A stretch of 64,000 nucleotides of DNA from Amorphoplanes digitatis (GCF_014205335.1 NZ_JACHNH010000001.1:5140501-5204500), one strand, 5' to 3'. Counted from the first letter of the stretch, positions 1 to 11,686 are shown. Notes: generated by a model from the letters alone, not told the origin. A program made the numbers and translations.

Positions 1-296
1 TCGGCGTCGTCGCAGTGCGCGGCCGGCACGGACACCTCGGTACGGTCGGGGGCGCCGACGGCGCCGAACCTGCTGCCGTGCCCCGCGAGCTGCGCCACCG
101 ACCGGGGCTCGAAGCAGTCGCCGTCCGAGCCGGTGCCGGCCGGGCAGGCCACCGCGGCGCGGGTTATCCGCTCGTGCTCGCGCCGCTGTCCCCCGCCGTC
201 GATCGTCCCGAATGCCGCCGCCGGCGCCGGAACCGGGATGACGGAGCCGGCGAGGATCAGGGCCGCGAGCAGTGCCCGGCCGAACCCTCCCCGCAT
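1..296 (-). CDS. Secreted protein, N-terminal part only (cut by window edge)
   Basis: The frame opens at an ATG (294-296) preceded by a GGAGG ribosome site and runs off the left edge, so about 98 residues are visible. It begins MRGGFGRALLAALILAG and reaches an alanine/proline-rich cleavage region, a clear Sec signal peptide. The mature part (FGTIDGGGQRREHERITRAA, then a Cys-containing stretch) is not a family I can name. It is divergent from the SGNH hydrolase gene. A 17-bp inverted repeat (376-392) lies 79 bp upstream, within the spacing range seen for other genes of this island, so it may belong to the same regulon. Function unknown. Confidence 0.7.
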   Translation of the reverse strand, partial: MRGGFGRALLAALILAGSVIPVPAPAAAFGTIDGGGQRREHERITRAAVACPAGTGSDGDCFEPRSVAQLAGHGSRFGAVGAPDRTEVSVPAAHCDDA

Positions 297-375
297 CGAG
301 CACCTCCGATCGCGGCGCCGCCCCGGGCGTTCACGAGGGCTCCCCTCAGGCTCTCCGGCCACCGTCGGCCCCGGC

Positions 376-392
376 TCACCCCGCCGGGATGA
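376..392. promoter_or_regulatory. Inverted-repeat operator, site 1 (TCACCCCGCCGGGATGA)
   Basis: Member of the island-wide 17-bp motif TCAYCCN-NNN-NGGRTGA. It lies between the divergent secreted-protein gene (79 bp away) and the SGNH hydrolase gene (119 bp away). Binding protein unknown. Confidence 0.6.
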
Positions 393-511
393 ACCCCGTC
401 GGTCGCGAACCGGACAGAGCGCTTGGCGCAAAGCGCTCACCGCCCGCCCACCGCGGTGGGACCGTCGGTTCGGACCCCTGATGGCGCCCATCGGGAAGCG
501 AGGTCTCCGAC

Positions 512-2566
512 ATGCAAGCCGTCCTCGACCGGGCCGGATCGATCCGGCGGACCCTGGTGTTCGCCGCGGCGCTGGCCGCCCTGCTCTACTTCGCCCGCTC
601 CGGCGCGACCTCGCTGACCGTCCAGGTGCTCTTCACCGCGTTCATCGCCGCCGCGACGATCTGGCTGCGCGGGCAGTACGCCGACAGCCTCGACGGACGC
701 CAGTGGGTGATCCCGCGCTGGTTCGGCGAGCTCCTGCTGGCCGCCGCGGTCGCCCTGGTGGTCCTGTTCCACCTGCTCGACCAGGGATCGTTCGCCGTCA
801 TCGGTGTGCTCCTGGCGTACTTCGTCGCCGGCTCCGCCGTCGCGCAGGTCCGGCAGAGCGAGTCGGTGCACCTGCTGCGCCTGCGGGGCGGCCGGAGGTT
901 CGCCGAGATACACCCGATGCGCTGGGGCCTGCCGCTGACCGTGGCCGGCGTCGTGCTCGCGTTCGGCGGCGCCGCCCTGCTCGGCCCCGCCGGGCAGATC
1001 GTGCCCGGCGCGCTGCTCCTGGTCCTCGCCGTGCTGGTGCTGCTCCCGGTCGGCCTGGCCATCTGGTCCGAGCAGGTCATCCGCCGGCTCTGCCGCCGCG
1101 ACGAGGCCCGGGCCCGGCTGCTCGGCCTCGGCGTGACCGGCGGTGCGGTCTTCGTCGCGGTCACCGCCGCCGCGGCCGGCCTGTGGAACTCGAGGTGGCT
1201 GATCGGCGTCATGCTGGTGCTCGGGCTGCTCGTCGTCGCGTGCGTGTCGACCACCCAGGCCGACATCGTCGCCGTGATGGCCGTCGTCGCGCTGATGGGC
1301 GTGACCCCGCTGCAGGCGTCCGAGCACGGGCAGCTCGATCCGCGCGGCGGCGCCGGGGTGCTGGTGGCGCTCGGCGACTCGTACATGTCCGGCGAGGGTG
1401 CCTCGATCTACTTCGAGGGCACCGACGACGGCGGCGGCAACCAGTGCCGGCGTTCGCCGACCGCCTGGGCGGCGATGGCCGCGCAGGACGCGACGAACTT
1501 CGACGGGCTGGCGTTCCTGGCCTGCTCCGGCGCCCGCACCGCGAACGTACTCACCGAGCACCCCGTCGCCCGCTCGGTGCAGGCCCGGGTGGGAATGCCG
1601 GCGCCGGGCCCGCAGCGCGGCGAGGGGCGCACCCAGCTCGACGCGTACCAGAGGATCCGCGGATCGTTCCGGCCCCGGCTGGTGGTGCTGAGCATCGGCG
1701 GCAACGACGCGGGCTTCTCGACCATCGGCGTGATGTGCGTGGCGCCGGGCGACTGCGCCGGCCGGGCCGGGCTCTGGCGCGACTCGCTGGACCAGGTACG
1801 CCGGCAGCTGCGCGCGACCTACCTGGAGGTCGACGCGGCGTTCCCGGACGTGCCGGTCGTGGTCGTGCCGTACCCGGACCCGATCAGCATCCGCGAGGAC
1901 GGCTGCCGGCAGGTGGCGCTCTCCCGCGCGGAGCAGCGGTTCGTGCACGAGTTCCTGACCGGCGGCCTGAACCAGGTCATCCGGCAGACCGCCGAGGAGT
2001 TCGGCTTCCACTACCTGGCGGGCATGCAGGACGCGCTGGCCGGGGCGCACCTCCAGCTGTGCGACCCGCTCAACGACGGGCGGCCCGGCATCAACTTCAT
2101 CGGCCTGCGCTCCGTGCGCGGCATCGCCGAGCAGCGCTTCAACCCGGCCAACTGGACGCACAGCAGCCTGCACCCCAACGAGCGCGGGCACGCCGCGATG
2201 CTGCGGGTCTTCCAGACCTGGTGGGCGACCGGGAAGGCGACCATGACGCCGCGGGAGGCCGTCGGCACGCCCGCGCGGGACCGCTCGGCGGACGCGGTGG
2301 CCGACCGGCAGCGGACCACCCGCGAGCAGGCGACGGCGACGGCGACGAGGCAGGCGCCGCCGTGCGGCCTGTTCGACGCCACCGAGCAGGGCTGCCGCCC
2401 GCAGGGCCAGCGGTGGGCCTACCGGCAGGTCGGCTGGGCGCTGCTGACCTACGGCGGTTTCGCCCTGCTCGCGGCCGCCGGCGCGTGGTGCGTCTCGGTC
2501 GCGCTGTTCGCCCGCGGCCGCCGAGGCTGGGCCCGCCGGGTGCCGCCGCCCGGGCGGGACGGCTAA
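512..2566 (+). CDS. Membrane-anchored SGNH/GDSL hydrolase
   Basis: The 684-residue protein has about eight hydrophobic segments in residues 13-270, then an extracytoplasmic SGNH hydrolase domain, then one C-terminal membrane segment near residue 650. The domain carries the GDSYMSGEG nucleophile block (Ser290), the GGND oxyanion block (396-399) and a C-terminal LHPNERGH block with the catalytic His near 554. This pattern matches the SGNH esterase/lipase family. The multipass N-terminal half is unusual, because most actinobacterial relatives are simple secreted enzymes. The substrate is not evident; a cell-envelope ester or lipid is an inference. The start is the ATG after GGGAAGCGAGG. The stop codon overlaps by two bases the stop of the convergent gene at 2563. 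Confidence 0.85.
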   Translation: MQAVLDRAGSIRRTLVFAAALAALLYFARSGATSLTVQVLFTAFIAAATIWLRGQYADSLDGRQWVIPRWFGELLLAAAVALVVLFHLLDQGSFAVIGVLLAYFVAGSAVAQVRQSESVHLLRLRGGRRFAEIHPMRWGLPLTVAGVVLAFGGAALLGPAGQIVPGALLLVLAVLVLLPVGLAIWSEQVIRRLCRRDEARARLLGLGVTGGAVFVAVTAAAAGLWNSRWLIGVMLVLGLLVVACVSTTQADIVAVMAVVALMGVTPLQASEHGQLDPRGGAGVLVALGDSYMSGEGASIYFEGTDDGGGNQCRRSPTAWAAMAAQDATNFDGLAFLACSGARTANVLTEHPVARSVQARVGMPAPGPQRGEGRTQLDAYQRIRGSFRPRLVVLSIGGNDAGFSTIGVMCVAPGDCAGRAGLWRDSLDQVRRQLRATYLEVDAAFPDVPVVVVPYPDPISIREDGCRQVALSRAEQRFVHEFLTGGLNQVIRQTAEEFGFHYLAGMQDALAGAHLQLCDPLNDGRPGINFIGLRSVRGIAEQRFNPANWTHSSLHPNERGHAAMLRVFQTWWATGKATMTPREAVGTPARDRSADAVADRQRTTREQATATATRQAPPCGLFDATEQGCRPQGQRWAYRQVGWALLTYGGFALLAAAGAWCVSVALFARGRRGWARRVPPPGRDG

Positions 2567-2844
2567 CGGGCGCGGGACCGCTGCTGGAAGAGGCCGGCCG
2601 CGAGATGGGCCAGGTCGAACAGCGCGGCGATGGCCACCCAGAACCATTCCCAGCCGACGAGGCCGACGCCCGGCGTGTAGAAGATGACGTACAGCAGGGT
2701 GGCGAACGGCAGGAAGAGGAGCCCGACCAGCGGCCAGATCCACGTGTCGAACGCGGCGTCGACGAAGCCCGGCCGGACCAGCCAGATGATGAAAAGGGCC
2801 AACCGCGGGAACACCGCCGCGAAGATGGCGAACAGGCAACCCAT
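2563..2844 (-). CDS. Small multipass membrane protein of unknown function
   Basis: This 93-residue protein starts at an ATG with GGAG five bases upstream. It has three hydrophobic stretches (about 2-20, 33-55 and 63-83) and a basic tail. I do not recognise a family. It lies 18 bp downstream of the DUF7144-type gene on the same strand, so the two are probably co-transcribed from the operator at 3346-3362. A GTG two codons upstream is an alternative start but lies too close to the ribosome site. Confidence 0.65.
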   Translation of the reverse strand: MGCLFAIFAAVFPRLALFIIWLVRPGFVDAAFDTWIWPLVGLLFLPFATLLYVIFYTPGVGLVGWEWFWVAIAALFDLAHLAAGLFQQRSRAR

Positions 2845-2862
2845 CTGCACTCCGTCCTGGGG

Positions 2863-3282
2863 CTATGTCTGGTCGATGAGCGTTTCCGGTTCCGGGCGCA
2901 CGCTCGACCACCGTGCGGTGAGCGCGAAGATCACGAAGGTGTCGATCGCGAGCATCAGCAGCGACCAGATCGGGTACGCGCCGAGCGAGGCGACCTGCCA
3001 CACGGCGTGCAGGCCGACCACGATGATCCCGGCGATCCGGGCCCAGGTCTGCGTCGCGAGCAGGCCGACGCCGACCGCGAACAGGGCCAGGCCGAACAGC
3101 AGCAGCGTCCAGCCCCAGGCGGTCAGGTCGACCAGGACGAACTTCTCCCTGACCAGGACGAGCTGGTCGTCGTTGAACAGCACCAGGAGGCCCTCGATGA
3201 TGTTGAGCAGACTCATGATCAACATCATGGTGGCGGCGAAGACCACCATGCCGGCCCACGCCGTGCTCTTGCTCGCGACCAT
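2863..3282 (-). CDS. DUF7144-type four-helix membrane protein (paralogue 1)
   Basis: The 139-residue protein has four predicted membrane segments. It shares with three other proteins in this window the blocks TAWGW (after a segment that carries NDD), QTWARIAGI and AYPIWS. This is the pattern of the small actinobacterial DUF7144 family, whose function is not established. This copy is the most divergent of the four: it lacks the N-terminal GWVGW block and has a longer charged C-terminus. The ribosome site is GGGAGGG. An inverted-repeat operator 63 bp upstream overlaps the 3' end of the neighbouring AI-2E gene. Confidence 0.8.
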   Translation of the reverse strand: MVASKSTAWAGMVVFAATMMLIMSLLNIIEGLLVLFNDDQLVLVREKFVLVDLTAWGWTLLLFGLALFAVGVGLLATQTWARIAGIIVVGLHAVWQVASLGAYPIWSLLMLAIDTFVIFALTARWSSVRPEPETLIDQT

Positions 3283-3331
3283 CCTGTTCCCTCCCCGTCG
3301 GGCCTGCCGTCGCCCGGATCGTCGCAGCGGG

Positions 3332-4381
3332 TCACGGCGCGGGCATCACCCCGTCCGAATGAAGCGGCGGCCTCAGCGTGCGCCGCCAGGAGACGGCGAT
3401 CGCGGCGAGCGGCACCGCGATGAAGACGCCCAGGACGCCGCCGAGGATCCCGCCGGCCACCGTGACCGCGACGACCGCCAGCGGATGCATGTCCAGCGTC
3501 GCGCCGAAGGCCAGCGGGCGCGCCAGCCCCTCGAGCACGATCTGGGTCACCAGCACGACCGCGAGCATCCACAGCGCCGTGCCCATCCCGCCCGCGCCGA
3601 GCGCCACCAGCACCGCGAAGATCCCGGACAGCCAGGCGCCCAGGTACGGCACGTACGCCATGGAGAACGTGACGAGCGCGATGACGAACACCAGCGGCAG
3701 CCGCAGCACCGCCGCACCGAGCCCGATCACCACGGCGTTCATCGTCGCGACGAACGTCGTGCCGACCATGTAGCGGCGCAGCCCGTCCGCGGCGTCCGCG
3801 AGCATCACCCGGACCGTGACGGCCGGCGGCGAGGCGTGCCGCTCGATCGCCGCGCCGAACCGAGGGCCGTCGATGAGCAGGAAGAACAGGATGTAGAGGG
3901 CGACGAGCACGATGAAGATCAGCGCGATGACCGCGACCGCGCCGGTGAACGCGGAGCCGGCGAGCCCGAGCAGGATCTCCTTCCGGCGCTCCGGGTCGGC
4001 CACCGTGGTCAGCGGATCGGTGCCGAGGGCCGAGGTGAGCCGCTCCGAGGCCGACCCCATGGTCTGCGTCCACGCCTCGCCCTGGCCGCGCAGGCCGATG
4101 ACGACCACGACGATCAGCAGGCCGACCACCACCGGCACGGCGGTGACGGCGATCGCGGCGGCCGCGATCGGCGGGATCCGGCGCCGGCGCATCCAGCCGA
4201 CCCAGGGCTGGAGCACCGCGGCGAGGATCACCGCGAAGATCACCGGCGTCAGGTACGGCAGGACGACGGCGACCGCCACGATGAACGCGGCGACGCCGAG
4301 CACCACGCCCGCGATCAGCCAGCCGGACCAGCCGAGCCGGGCGAGCCAACGTGGGACGAGATCGGTCCGCGGCACGCTCAT
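3332..4381 (-). CDS. AI-2E family transporter (PerM-like)
   Basis: About 349 residues with the layout of the AI-2E/PerM transporter family: hydrophobic helices at the N-terminus, a long amphipathic middle region, and a cluster of C-terminal helices with the AYVPYLGAWLSG segment and a pattern resembling PxLxG. Members export varied small molecules or ions, and the substrate cannot be read from sequence. I prefer the ATG at 4381 because the next one upstream (4417) abuts its only purine-rich tract. The operator at 4446-4462 is 64 bp from 4381, a distance shared with other genes of the island. A second, distant relative is encoded at 18778-19920. Confidence 0.85.
   Translation of the reverse strand: MSVPRTDLVPRWLARLGWSGWLIAGVVLGVAAFIVAVAVVLPYLTPVIFAVILAAVLQPWVGWMRRRRIPPIAAAAIAVTAVPVVVGLLIVVVVIGLRGQGEAWTQTMGSASERLTSALGTDPLTTVADPERRKEILLGLAGSAFTGAVAVIALIFIVLVALYILFFLLIDGPRFGAAIERHASPPAVTVRVMLADAADGLRRYMVGTTFVATMNAVVIGLGAAVLRLPLVFVIALVTFSMAYVPYLGAWLSGIFAVLVALGAGGMGTALWMLAVVLVTQIVLEGLARPLAFGATLDMHPLAVVAVTVAGGILGGVLGVFIAVPLAAIAVSWRRTLRPPLHSDGVMPAP
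3346..3362. promoter_or_regulatory. Inverted-repeat operator, site 2 (TCACCCCGTCCGAATGA)
   Basis: It lies 63 bp upstream of DUF7144 paralogue 1, inside the last codons of the AI-2E gene. It would drive the 3282-2563 operon. Confidence 0.6.
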
Positions 4382-4445
4382 GGTGCGAGTCTCGGCGGGT
4401 ACGTCCCGGCGCCGCATCCCTCGTGGCGGACGGCGCGCCGCCCTT

Positions 4446-4462
4446 TCCTCCGACGCGGATGA
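4446..4462. promoter_or_regulatory. Inverted-repeat operator, site 3 (TCCTCCGACGCGGATGA)
   Basis: It has one mismatch in the left arm (TCC for TCA). It sits between divergent genes, 64 bp from the AI-2E start and 68 bp from the CMD-like start, so it could serve both. Confidence 0.5.
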
Positions 4463-4530
4463 GGCAGGCCGGTGCCCATCCGCGAAGACTCGGCCACAAC
4501 GCTCGCAACCCGACGGACGGAGACCCGACC

Positions 4531-4866
4531 ATGTCTGTGGACGATGCAGTCGCCGCGTTGCTGGAATCGGTGCTGCCCGGCGAGGCTCCGCTCGCGGAGA
4601 CGCTGATGCGGATGCACAGCGACGTGCAGGCGCGGTCCGGCCTCGATGACCGCACCTACCTGCTGGTGCGGATCGCGGCGCTGGTGGCGGTCGACGCGCC
4701 GGCCTCGTCCTACGTGGTGAACCTGACCGTCGCGGACGAGCTCGGCATCACCGCCGACGACGTGCGCGGCGTGCTGATCGCGCTCGCGCCGCTGGTGGGC
4801 AGCGCGCGGGCGTTCTCGGGCGCGGAGAAGGCGCTCAGCGCGCTCGCCACGGCCCGGCGGTTGTAG
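4531..4866 (+). CDS. Carboxymuconolactone decarboxylase (CMD)-fold protein
   Basis: This 111-residue, all-helical protein starts at an ATG after a GGACGGAGAC ribosome site. Its pattern (RTYLLVRIAALVAVDAP, then a helix pair with GITADDVRGVLIALAPL) is that of the CMD/AhpD-like fold. The paired redox cysteines of AhpD are absent: I see no cysteine at all, so peroxidase activity is unlikely. Such Cys-less CMD proteins are common in actinobacterial stress loci, but their role is unknown. It is transcribed divergently from the AI-2E gene and upstream of the DHA2 transporter, which has its own operators. Confidence 0.75.
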   Translation: MSVDDAVAALLESVLPGEAPLAETLMRMHSDVQARSGLDDRTYLLVRIAALVAVDAPASSYVVNLTVADELGITADDVRGVLIALAPLVGSARAFSGAEKALSALATARRL

Positions 4867-4878
4867 CCCGCCGCCCCG

Positions 4879-4895
4879 TCACCCGTCCCGGATCA
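4879..4895. promoter_or_regulatory. Inverted-repeat operator, site 4 (TCACCCGTCCCGGATCA)
   Basis: It matches the motif except at one position in the right arm. It overlaps site 5 by three bases (the shared TCA), giving a tandem pair 37 bp upstream of the DHA2 transporter start. Confidence 0.5.
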
Positions 4896-4909
4896 TCCGC
4901 AACGGATGA
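4893..4909. promoter_or_regulatory. Inverted-repeat operator, site 5 (TCATCCGCAACGGATGA)
   Basis: Exact palindrome: 7-bp arms around CAA. Its end lies only 23 bp before the DHA2 transporter ATG. The ATG inside it (4906) is therefore not the gene start. Confidence 0.65.
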
Positions 4910-4932
4910 GGCCCGATTGGAAGCAGGCCCGC

Positions 4933-6348
4933 ATGACTTCACAAGCCTCGACGGAAGGGCCGTCGAAGGCGCTGCGACGTGTCCTCATCCCCCTCGCTCT
5001 CGCCCAGTTCATCTGCAGCTTCGCCGGCTCCAACATGAACGTGATGATCAACGACATGAGCGAGGACCTGAACACGACCGTGCAGGGCGTGCAGCTCGCC
5101 ATCACGATCTTCCTACTGGTCATGGCCGCGCTGATGATCCCCGGCGGCAAGCTGACCGACCGGTACGGCCGCAAGCGTTGCCTTAACGTCGGTCTCGCCG
5201 TGTACGGCGTCGGCGCCCTGATCAGCGCGGTCGCGCCCGGCCTGCCGGTGCTCATCATCGGCAACTCGATACTCGAGGGCATCGGCACGGCCCTGCTGAT
5301 CCCGCCGGTCTACATCCTCACCACGCTGCTGTTCACCAGCGTCGCCTCGCGTGCCCGCGCGTTCGGCGCGATCAGCGCGGCGGGTGGCGTCGGCGCGGCC
5401 GCGGGTCCGCTGATCGGCGGCCTCATCACGTCGGCGATCAGCTGGCGGGCCGCCTTCGTCTTCCAGGCCCTGGTCATCGTGGTGATCATCGTGCTGGGCC
5501 GGCGGTGGGTCGAGGACCCGCTGCCGGCGGATCCGACGCGCCCGTTCGACACCGGCGGCGCGGTGTTGTCGGCCGTGGGCCTCATCCTCATCGTCATGGG
5601 CATCCTGGCGACGGACAACAACATCTGGCTGATGCTCGGCCTGATCGCCGCGGGCCTGCTCTTCCTGGTGTGGTTCTTCCTGTCGGTACGCGCCAAGGAA
5701 CGCGCGGGCCGGGAGGCGCTGCTGTCGACGGCCCTGTTCCGCAACAGCACCTCCAACCTCGGCATGATCACGCAGAACATCCAGTGGCTGGTGCTGATGG
5801 GTGTCTCGTTCGTCGTCTCGGCCTATCTACAGGTGGTGCGCGGGTACAACGCCATCGAGACCGGCCTGATCTTCACCGCGGCGACGGTCGGCCTGCTGCT
5901 GTCGTCGCTGACGGCCGAGATCATGGCGAAGCGCCGGGCGCAGCGGACCCTCGTGCTGGCGGGCTTCGTGATCACGATCGTCGGCATCGTCGTATTCCTC
6001 GCCATGGTCGACATCGAGAGCCGCGTCTGGGCGTTCGGGCCCGGGCTCTTCCTGATCGGCCTGGGCGTCGGCGCCATGCTGACCCCGTCGGTGAACATCG
6101 TGCAGTCCAGCTTCGACGAGGACCTCCAGGGCGAGATCTCCGGGCTGTCGCGCAGCGTGTCCAATCTCGGCTCGTCAATGGGTGCCGCGATCGCCGGCAC
6201 CATCCTCGTCGCCGGGGTGACGGACAGGCCGGGGCGCGCATACGCGCTCGCGATGATCACCCTGGGGGTGATCAGCCTCATCGGGCTGCTGGCCGCGGTG
6301 CGGCTACCCTCGACGCCGCCCACCCCGGCGACAGTCCCGCGCCAGTAG
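4933..6348 (+). CDS. MFS transporter, DHA2 (14-helix drug:H+ antiporter) family
   Basis: The 471-residue polytopic protein has about 14 hydrophobic segments. Motif A appears as GGKLTDRYGRKR in the loop after helix 2, and motif C-like GGVGAAAGPLIGG is in helix 5. Both are hallmarks of DHA2 drug/proton antiporters. Substrate unknown. I take the ATG at 4933 (MTSQASTEGP) because the in-frame ATG at 4906 lies within the palindromic operator. That operator pair suggests control by the same regulator as the rest of the island. Confidence 0.88.
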   Translation: MTSQASTEGPSKALRRVLIPLALAQFICSFAGSNMNVMINDMSEDLNTTVQGVQLAITIFLLVMAALMIPGGKLTDRYGRKRCLNVGLAVYGVGALISAVAPGLPVLIIGNSILEGIGTALLIPPVYILTTLLFTSVASRARAFGAISAAGGVGAAAGPLIGGLITSAISWRAAFVFQALVIVVIIVLGRRWVEDPLPADPTRPFDTGGAVLSAVGLILIVMGILATDNNIWLMLGLIAAGLLFLVWFFLSVRAKERAGREALLSTALFRNSTSNLGMITQNIQWLVLMGVSFVVSAYLQVVRGYNAIETGLIFTAATVGLLLSSLTAEIMAKRRAQRTLVLAGFVITIVGIVVFLAMVDIESRVWAFGPGLFLIGLGVGAMLTPSVNIVQSSFDEDLQGEISGLSRSVSNLGSSMGAAIAGTILVAGVTDRPGRAYALAMITLGVISLIGLLAAVRLPSTPPTPATVPRQ

Positions 6349-6355
6349 GCGGGGC

Positions 6356-7827
6356 TCAGGCCGGTTCCACCCGGAACACGTGGCGGCCCCACGGCGGAAG
6401 GTCGACGTAGAGGCCCTGGTCCGCGAGGTCGCCACCGTCCCGGTCGTAGGCCCGGTCGTCGTCCAGCAGGTCGACCAGCCGCCACCGCCCGCCGCGCAGG
6501 CCCGGCCACGGCAGCGCCACCCGGGCCTGCGCGGGGCCGGCGGACAGGTTGACGACCACGAGGTGGTGCGGCAGCTCGTCGTGCCAGGCCCACGCCAGCA
6601 GGTCCTGGTGTGAGGGGTTGTCCGGCCATCCCCCGCAGTCCAGCAGCCGCCAGTCGCCGCGCCGGACCGCCCCGGCCGCGCCCAGCAGCCGGCGGTAGAA
6701 CGCCGCGAGCGCCTCGTCGGCCGGCTCCTGCGGGCGCCGGGACAGGAACACCGGCAGGTGCACGCGCCGCCCGTCGAACTGGCCGTCGTGCCAGAGCGTC
6801 GCGCCGGGCAGCGTGGCGACGGCAACGGCGGCGGCCCGGTCCCGGCCGCCGGGCAGCACCGCGGCGGCGCGCGGCTCGTCGTGGTTCTCGATGAACCGGA
6901 TCAACCGGCGCTGATAGTCGAGCCCCGCGCCGAGGTGCTTGCGCACCGCGTCCGCGTTCTCGTGCGCGAGCCGATCGTAGAGGCGCTTGTCGTAGCAGAA
7001 GTCGAAGCCCTGCCGCTGGAGCGTCCACTCCATGTCCCAGTACGCCTCGGCGATGAGAACGGCGTCCGGGTGCCGCTCCCGCACCCGGGCGATGACCTGG
7101 GGCCAGAACTCCTCGGCGGGCGGCGGCCCGGCGTACTCGCCCCAGGTCCGGGCGAACACCTCGTTGGTCAGCAGCATCGCCATGTCGCACCGGACGCCGT
7201 CGCTCTGGTCCAGGATGGCGTCGAGCACGTCGACGGTGGCGTCGCGCAGCCCGGGGTCGAACGCGTTGAGCTGCACCACGTCCGGCCACGGCGGGAAGAA
7301 CGGGTCCCGGCCGCGGGCCACCACCCGGCCGCCGGCGTCGAACCAGGCCTCCGGCGCGGCCTCGTGGTCCCGCGCCGTGCCGGTCACGAACCACTCCGGG
7401 TGCGCGGTCACGGCCGGGTGGTCGGGCGCGACGTGGTTGGGCACGTAGTCGAGGATCAGCCGCAGCCCGCGGTGGGCCAGCTCCGCGCGGGCCACGGCCA
7501 GGCCCGCCGGCCCGCCGAGGCGCGCGTCGACCACATACTTGCGGACGCAGTACGGCGAGCCGGCGACGTCCTCGGGCGCCAGGTCCGGCAGCGCGGCCCG
7601 GAACGCCCGGTCCAGCGCCTCGTTCCGCCGGGCGATGTCGAGCCCGGCCGGGCTGCGTTCCCACACACCCATCAGCCACACCGCGTCCGCGCCGTGGCTC
7701 GCCAGCTCGTCCCACACCTCGGCGGGTAGGTCGGCGAGCGTCGCCCGGGCGCCGAGGCGGCGGTGCAGGTCGCTGAGCCACGGCCAGGTGTCGACCTCGT
7801 AGACGACCGGTGCGGACGGCCAGGCAC

Positions 7828-7831
<4 letters not shown>
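6356..7831 (-). CDS. GH13 alpha-amylase family enzyme
   Basis: The 491-residue protein has the four conserved GH13 regions: DYVPNH (region I), GVRCDMAM with the nucleophile Asp216, LIAEAYWD with the acid/base Glu262, and ENHDE near residue 313. There is no signal peptide, so it is cytoplasmic. The family includes alpha-glucosidases, phosphorylases and trehalose-related enzymes, and I cannot fix the specificity. Its ATG overlaps the TGA of the upstream GH63 gene (ATGA), so the two are translationally coupled and probably act on the same alpha-linked glucan, trehalose-like or glucosylglycerate-type compound. Confidence 0.87.
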
Positions 7832-10554
<2,723 letters not shown>

Positions 10555-10589
10555 GGGTTCATGGTGGCAGCGGCCGCGCGCGCGACGAC

Positions 10590-10606
10590 TCATCCGACCC
10601 GGATGA
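10590..10606. promoter_or_regulatory. Inverted-repeat operator, site 6 (TCATCCGACCCGGATGA)
   Basis: Exact palindrome, extended by one more pair (C/G) at each end. It lies 35 bp from the GH63 start, the same distance as site 10 from its lipoprotein gene. Confidence 0.65.
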
Positions 10607-10632
10607 GCCCGGCCCGGTACCCGCACCCCGTA

Positions 10633-11145
10633 TCAGCGGACGCCGCGCGCCGACGGCCGGCGCTGCGCCGTGACCGGGCGCCGGGGACCCGGCACGCGTA
10701 CGCCACCGTCGGTCGCGGTGCGGCCGACCGGCCGCCGCGGGCCGAGCCGGCCAGCGAACCAGGTGCCGATCCCGGCGGCGGCGAGCCCGAGCACCTCGAC
10801 CGGCAGGAGCCCCGCGTCCGTGCCGCGGTCGGGGCTGCGCAGCCGGATCAGCGCGATCACCGCGAAGACGATCAGCACGCAGAGGTCGAGCAGCACGCCG
10901 ATGGTGCCGGCGCGGGCGGCCCGGCCGGGCCGGGCCGGCGTGATGTCGATGACCGCGACCGAGATGGCCAGCACGCCGCCGGCGAGACCCGCGATGATGT
11001 TCCAGAACGCCAGCGTCGCGATCATCCGCGGCGCCCCGAGCATGGTGGCCACGTCGAAGATGACCGCGTTCGCGAGCAGGCCGAGCGGGAACATCAGCAG
11101 AAGTGGTTGTACCGCGTTGTCAGCGACACGGAGCCGGCTGTGCAC
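10633..11145 (-). CDS. DUF2231-like membrane protein
   Basis: The 170-residue protein begins at a GTG. It has four hydrophobic segments, the first with QPLLLMFPLGLLAN, which resembles the HPxxVxFPIGL pattern of DUF2231 membrane proteins. The C-terminal 40 residues are arginine/proline-rich and probably cytoplasmic. It lies 37 bp downstream of DUF7144 paralogue 2 on the same strand, so one operon is likely. Function unknown. Confidence 0.65.
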   Translation of the reverse strand: MHSRLRVADNAVQPLLLMFPLGLLANAVIFDVATMLGAPRMIATLAFWNIIAGLAGGVLAISVAVIDITPARPGRAARAGTIGVLLDLCVLIVFAVIALIRLRSPDRGTDAGLLPVEVLGLAAAGIGTWFAGRLGPRRPVGRTATDGGVRVPGPRRPVTAQRRPSARGVR

Positions 11146-11182
11146 GCGACTGTCACCCGTCCTCGGCTACGGTCGCCGCGCC

Positions 11183-11617
11183 TCAGGGGTTGATCTCCTT
11201 CGTCTCCCGTCCGTGCACCGCGAGGGCGAAGATGATGAAGACGTCGAGGGTGATGACGATGATCGACCAGATCGGGTACGCGGGCATGAAGACCATGTGC
11301 ATCACCGCGTTGAGGACGGCCAGGACGATGCCGGTCACCCGGGCCCAGGTCTGGCCCACCATGACGCCGTAGCCGGCGAACAGCATCAGCACGCCGAAGA
11401 GCAGCAGGAACCAGCCCCAGGCGGTGTAGTCGACGCTGAGCACCAGCCCGCTCGAACCGACCAGGTAGAAGTCGTCGCGGACCAGCGCGACGATGCCACC
11501 CATCACGTTGAAGAATCCGCCGGTCAACATGATGATGCCGGCGAAGAGAACCCAGCCGACCCATCCGGTGACCCGGTCGTCGTGGTACCCGGCGACGGGA
11601 TCGTGTGCGTGCGCCAT
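11183..11617 (-). CDS. DUF7144-type four-helix membrane protein (paralogue 2)
   Basis: 144 residues with four membrane segments. Family blocks are TGWVGWVLFAGIIM, RDDFYLV, DYTAWGWF, GQTWARVTGIVLAVL, AYPIWSI and a C-terminal ALAVHGRE. The N-terminal HAHDPVAGYHDD stretch is His/Asp-rich and not shared by the paralogues. The ribosome site is AAAGGGGG. Operator site 7 is 69 bp upstream. It is followed by the DUF2231-like gene. Function of the family is unknown. Confidence 0.85.
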   Translation of the reverse strand: MAHAHDPVAGYHDDRVTGWVGWVLFAGIIMLTGGFFNVMGGIVALVRDDFYLVGSSGLVLSVDYTAWGWFLLLFGVLMLFAGYGVMVGQTWARVTGIVLAVLNAVMHMVFMPAYPIWSIIVITLDVFIIFALAVHGRETKEINP

Positions 11618-11686
11618 GACTGGCCCCCTTTGGGTGTTCGCGAAAAGACTGCCCCTCCAGGCTGACCCGCCGGCCGGTCCTGCGGA

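Noticed and set aside
437..3259. Long minus-strand frame over the SGNH gene
   Set aside because: Arg/Gly/Pro-rich noise; the plus-strand SGNH motifs and the small minus-strand membrane proteins explain the DNA.
4906..4932. Earlier start of the DHA2 transporter
   Set aside because: The ATG lies inside an exact palindrome and adds residues not typical of the family; 4933 fits better.
11153..11169. Further operator-like half-site (TCACCCGTCC...) before the DUF2231 gene
   Set aside because: Only the left arm matches; the right arm has no GGRTGA.
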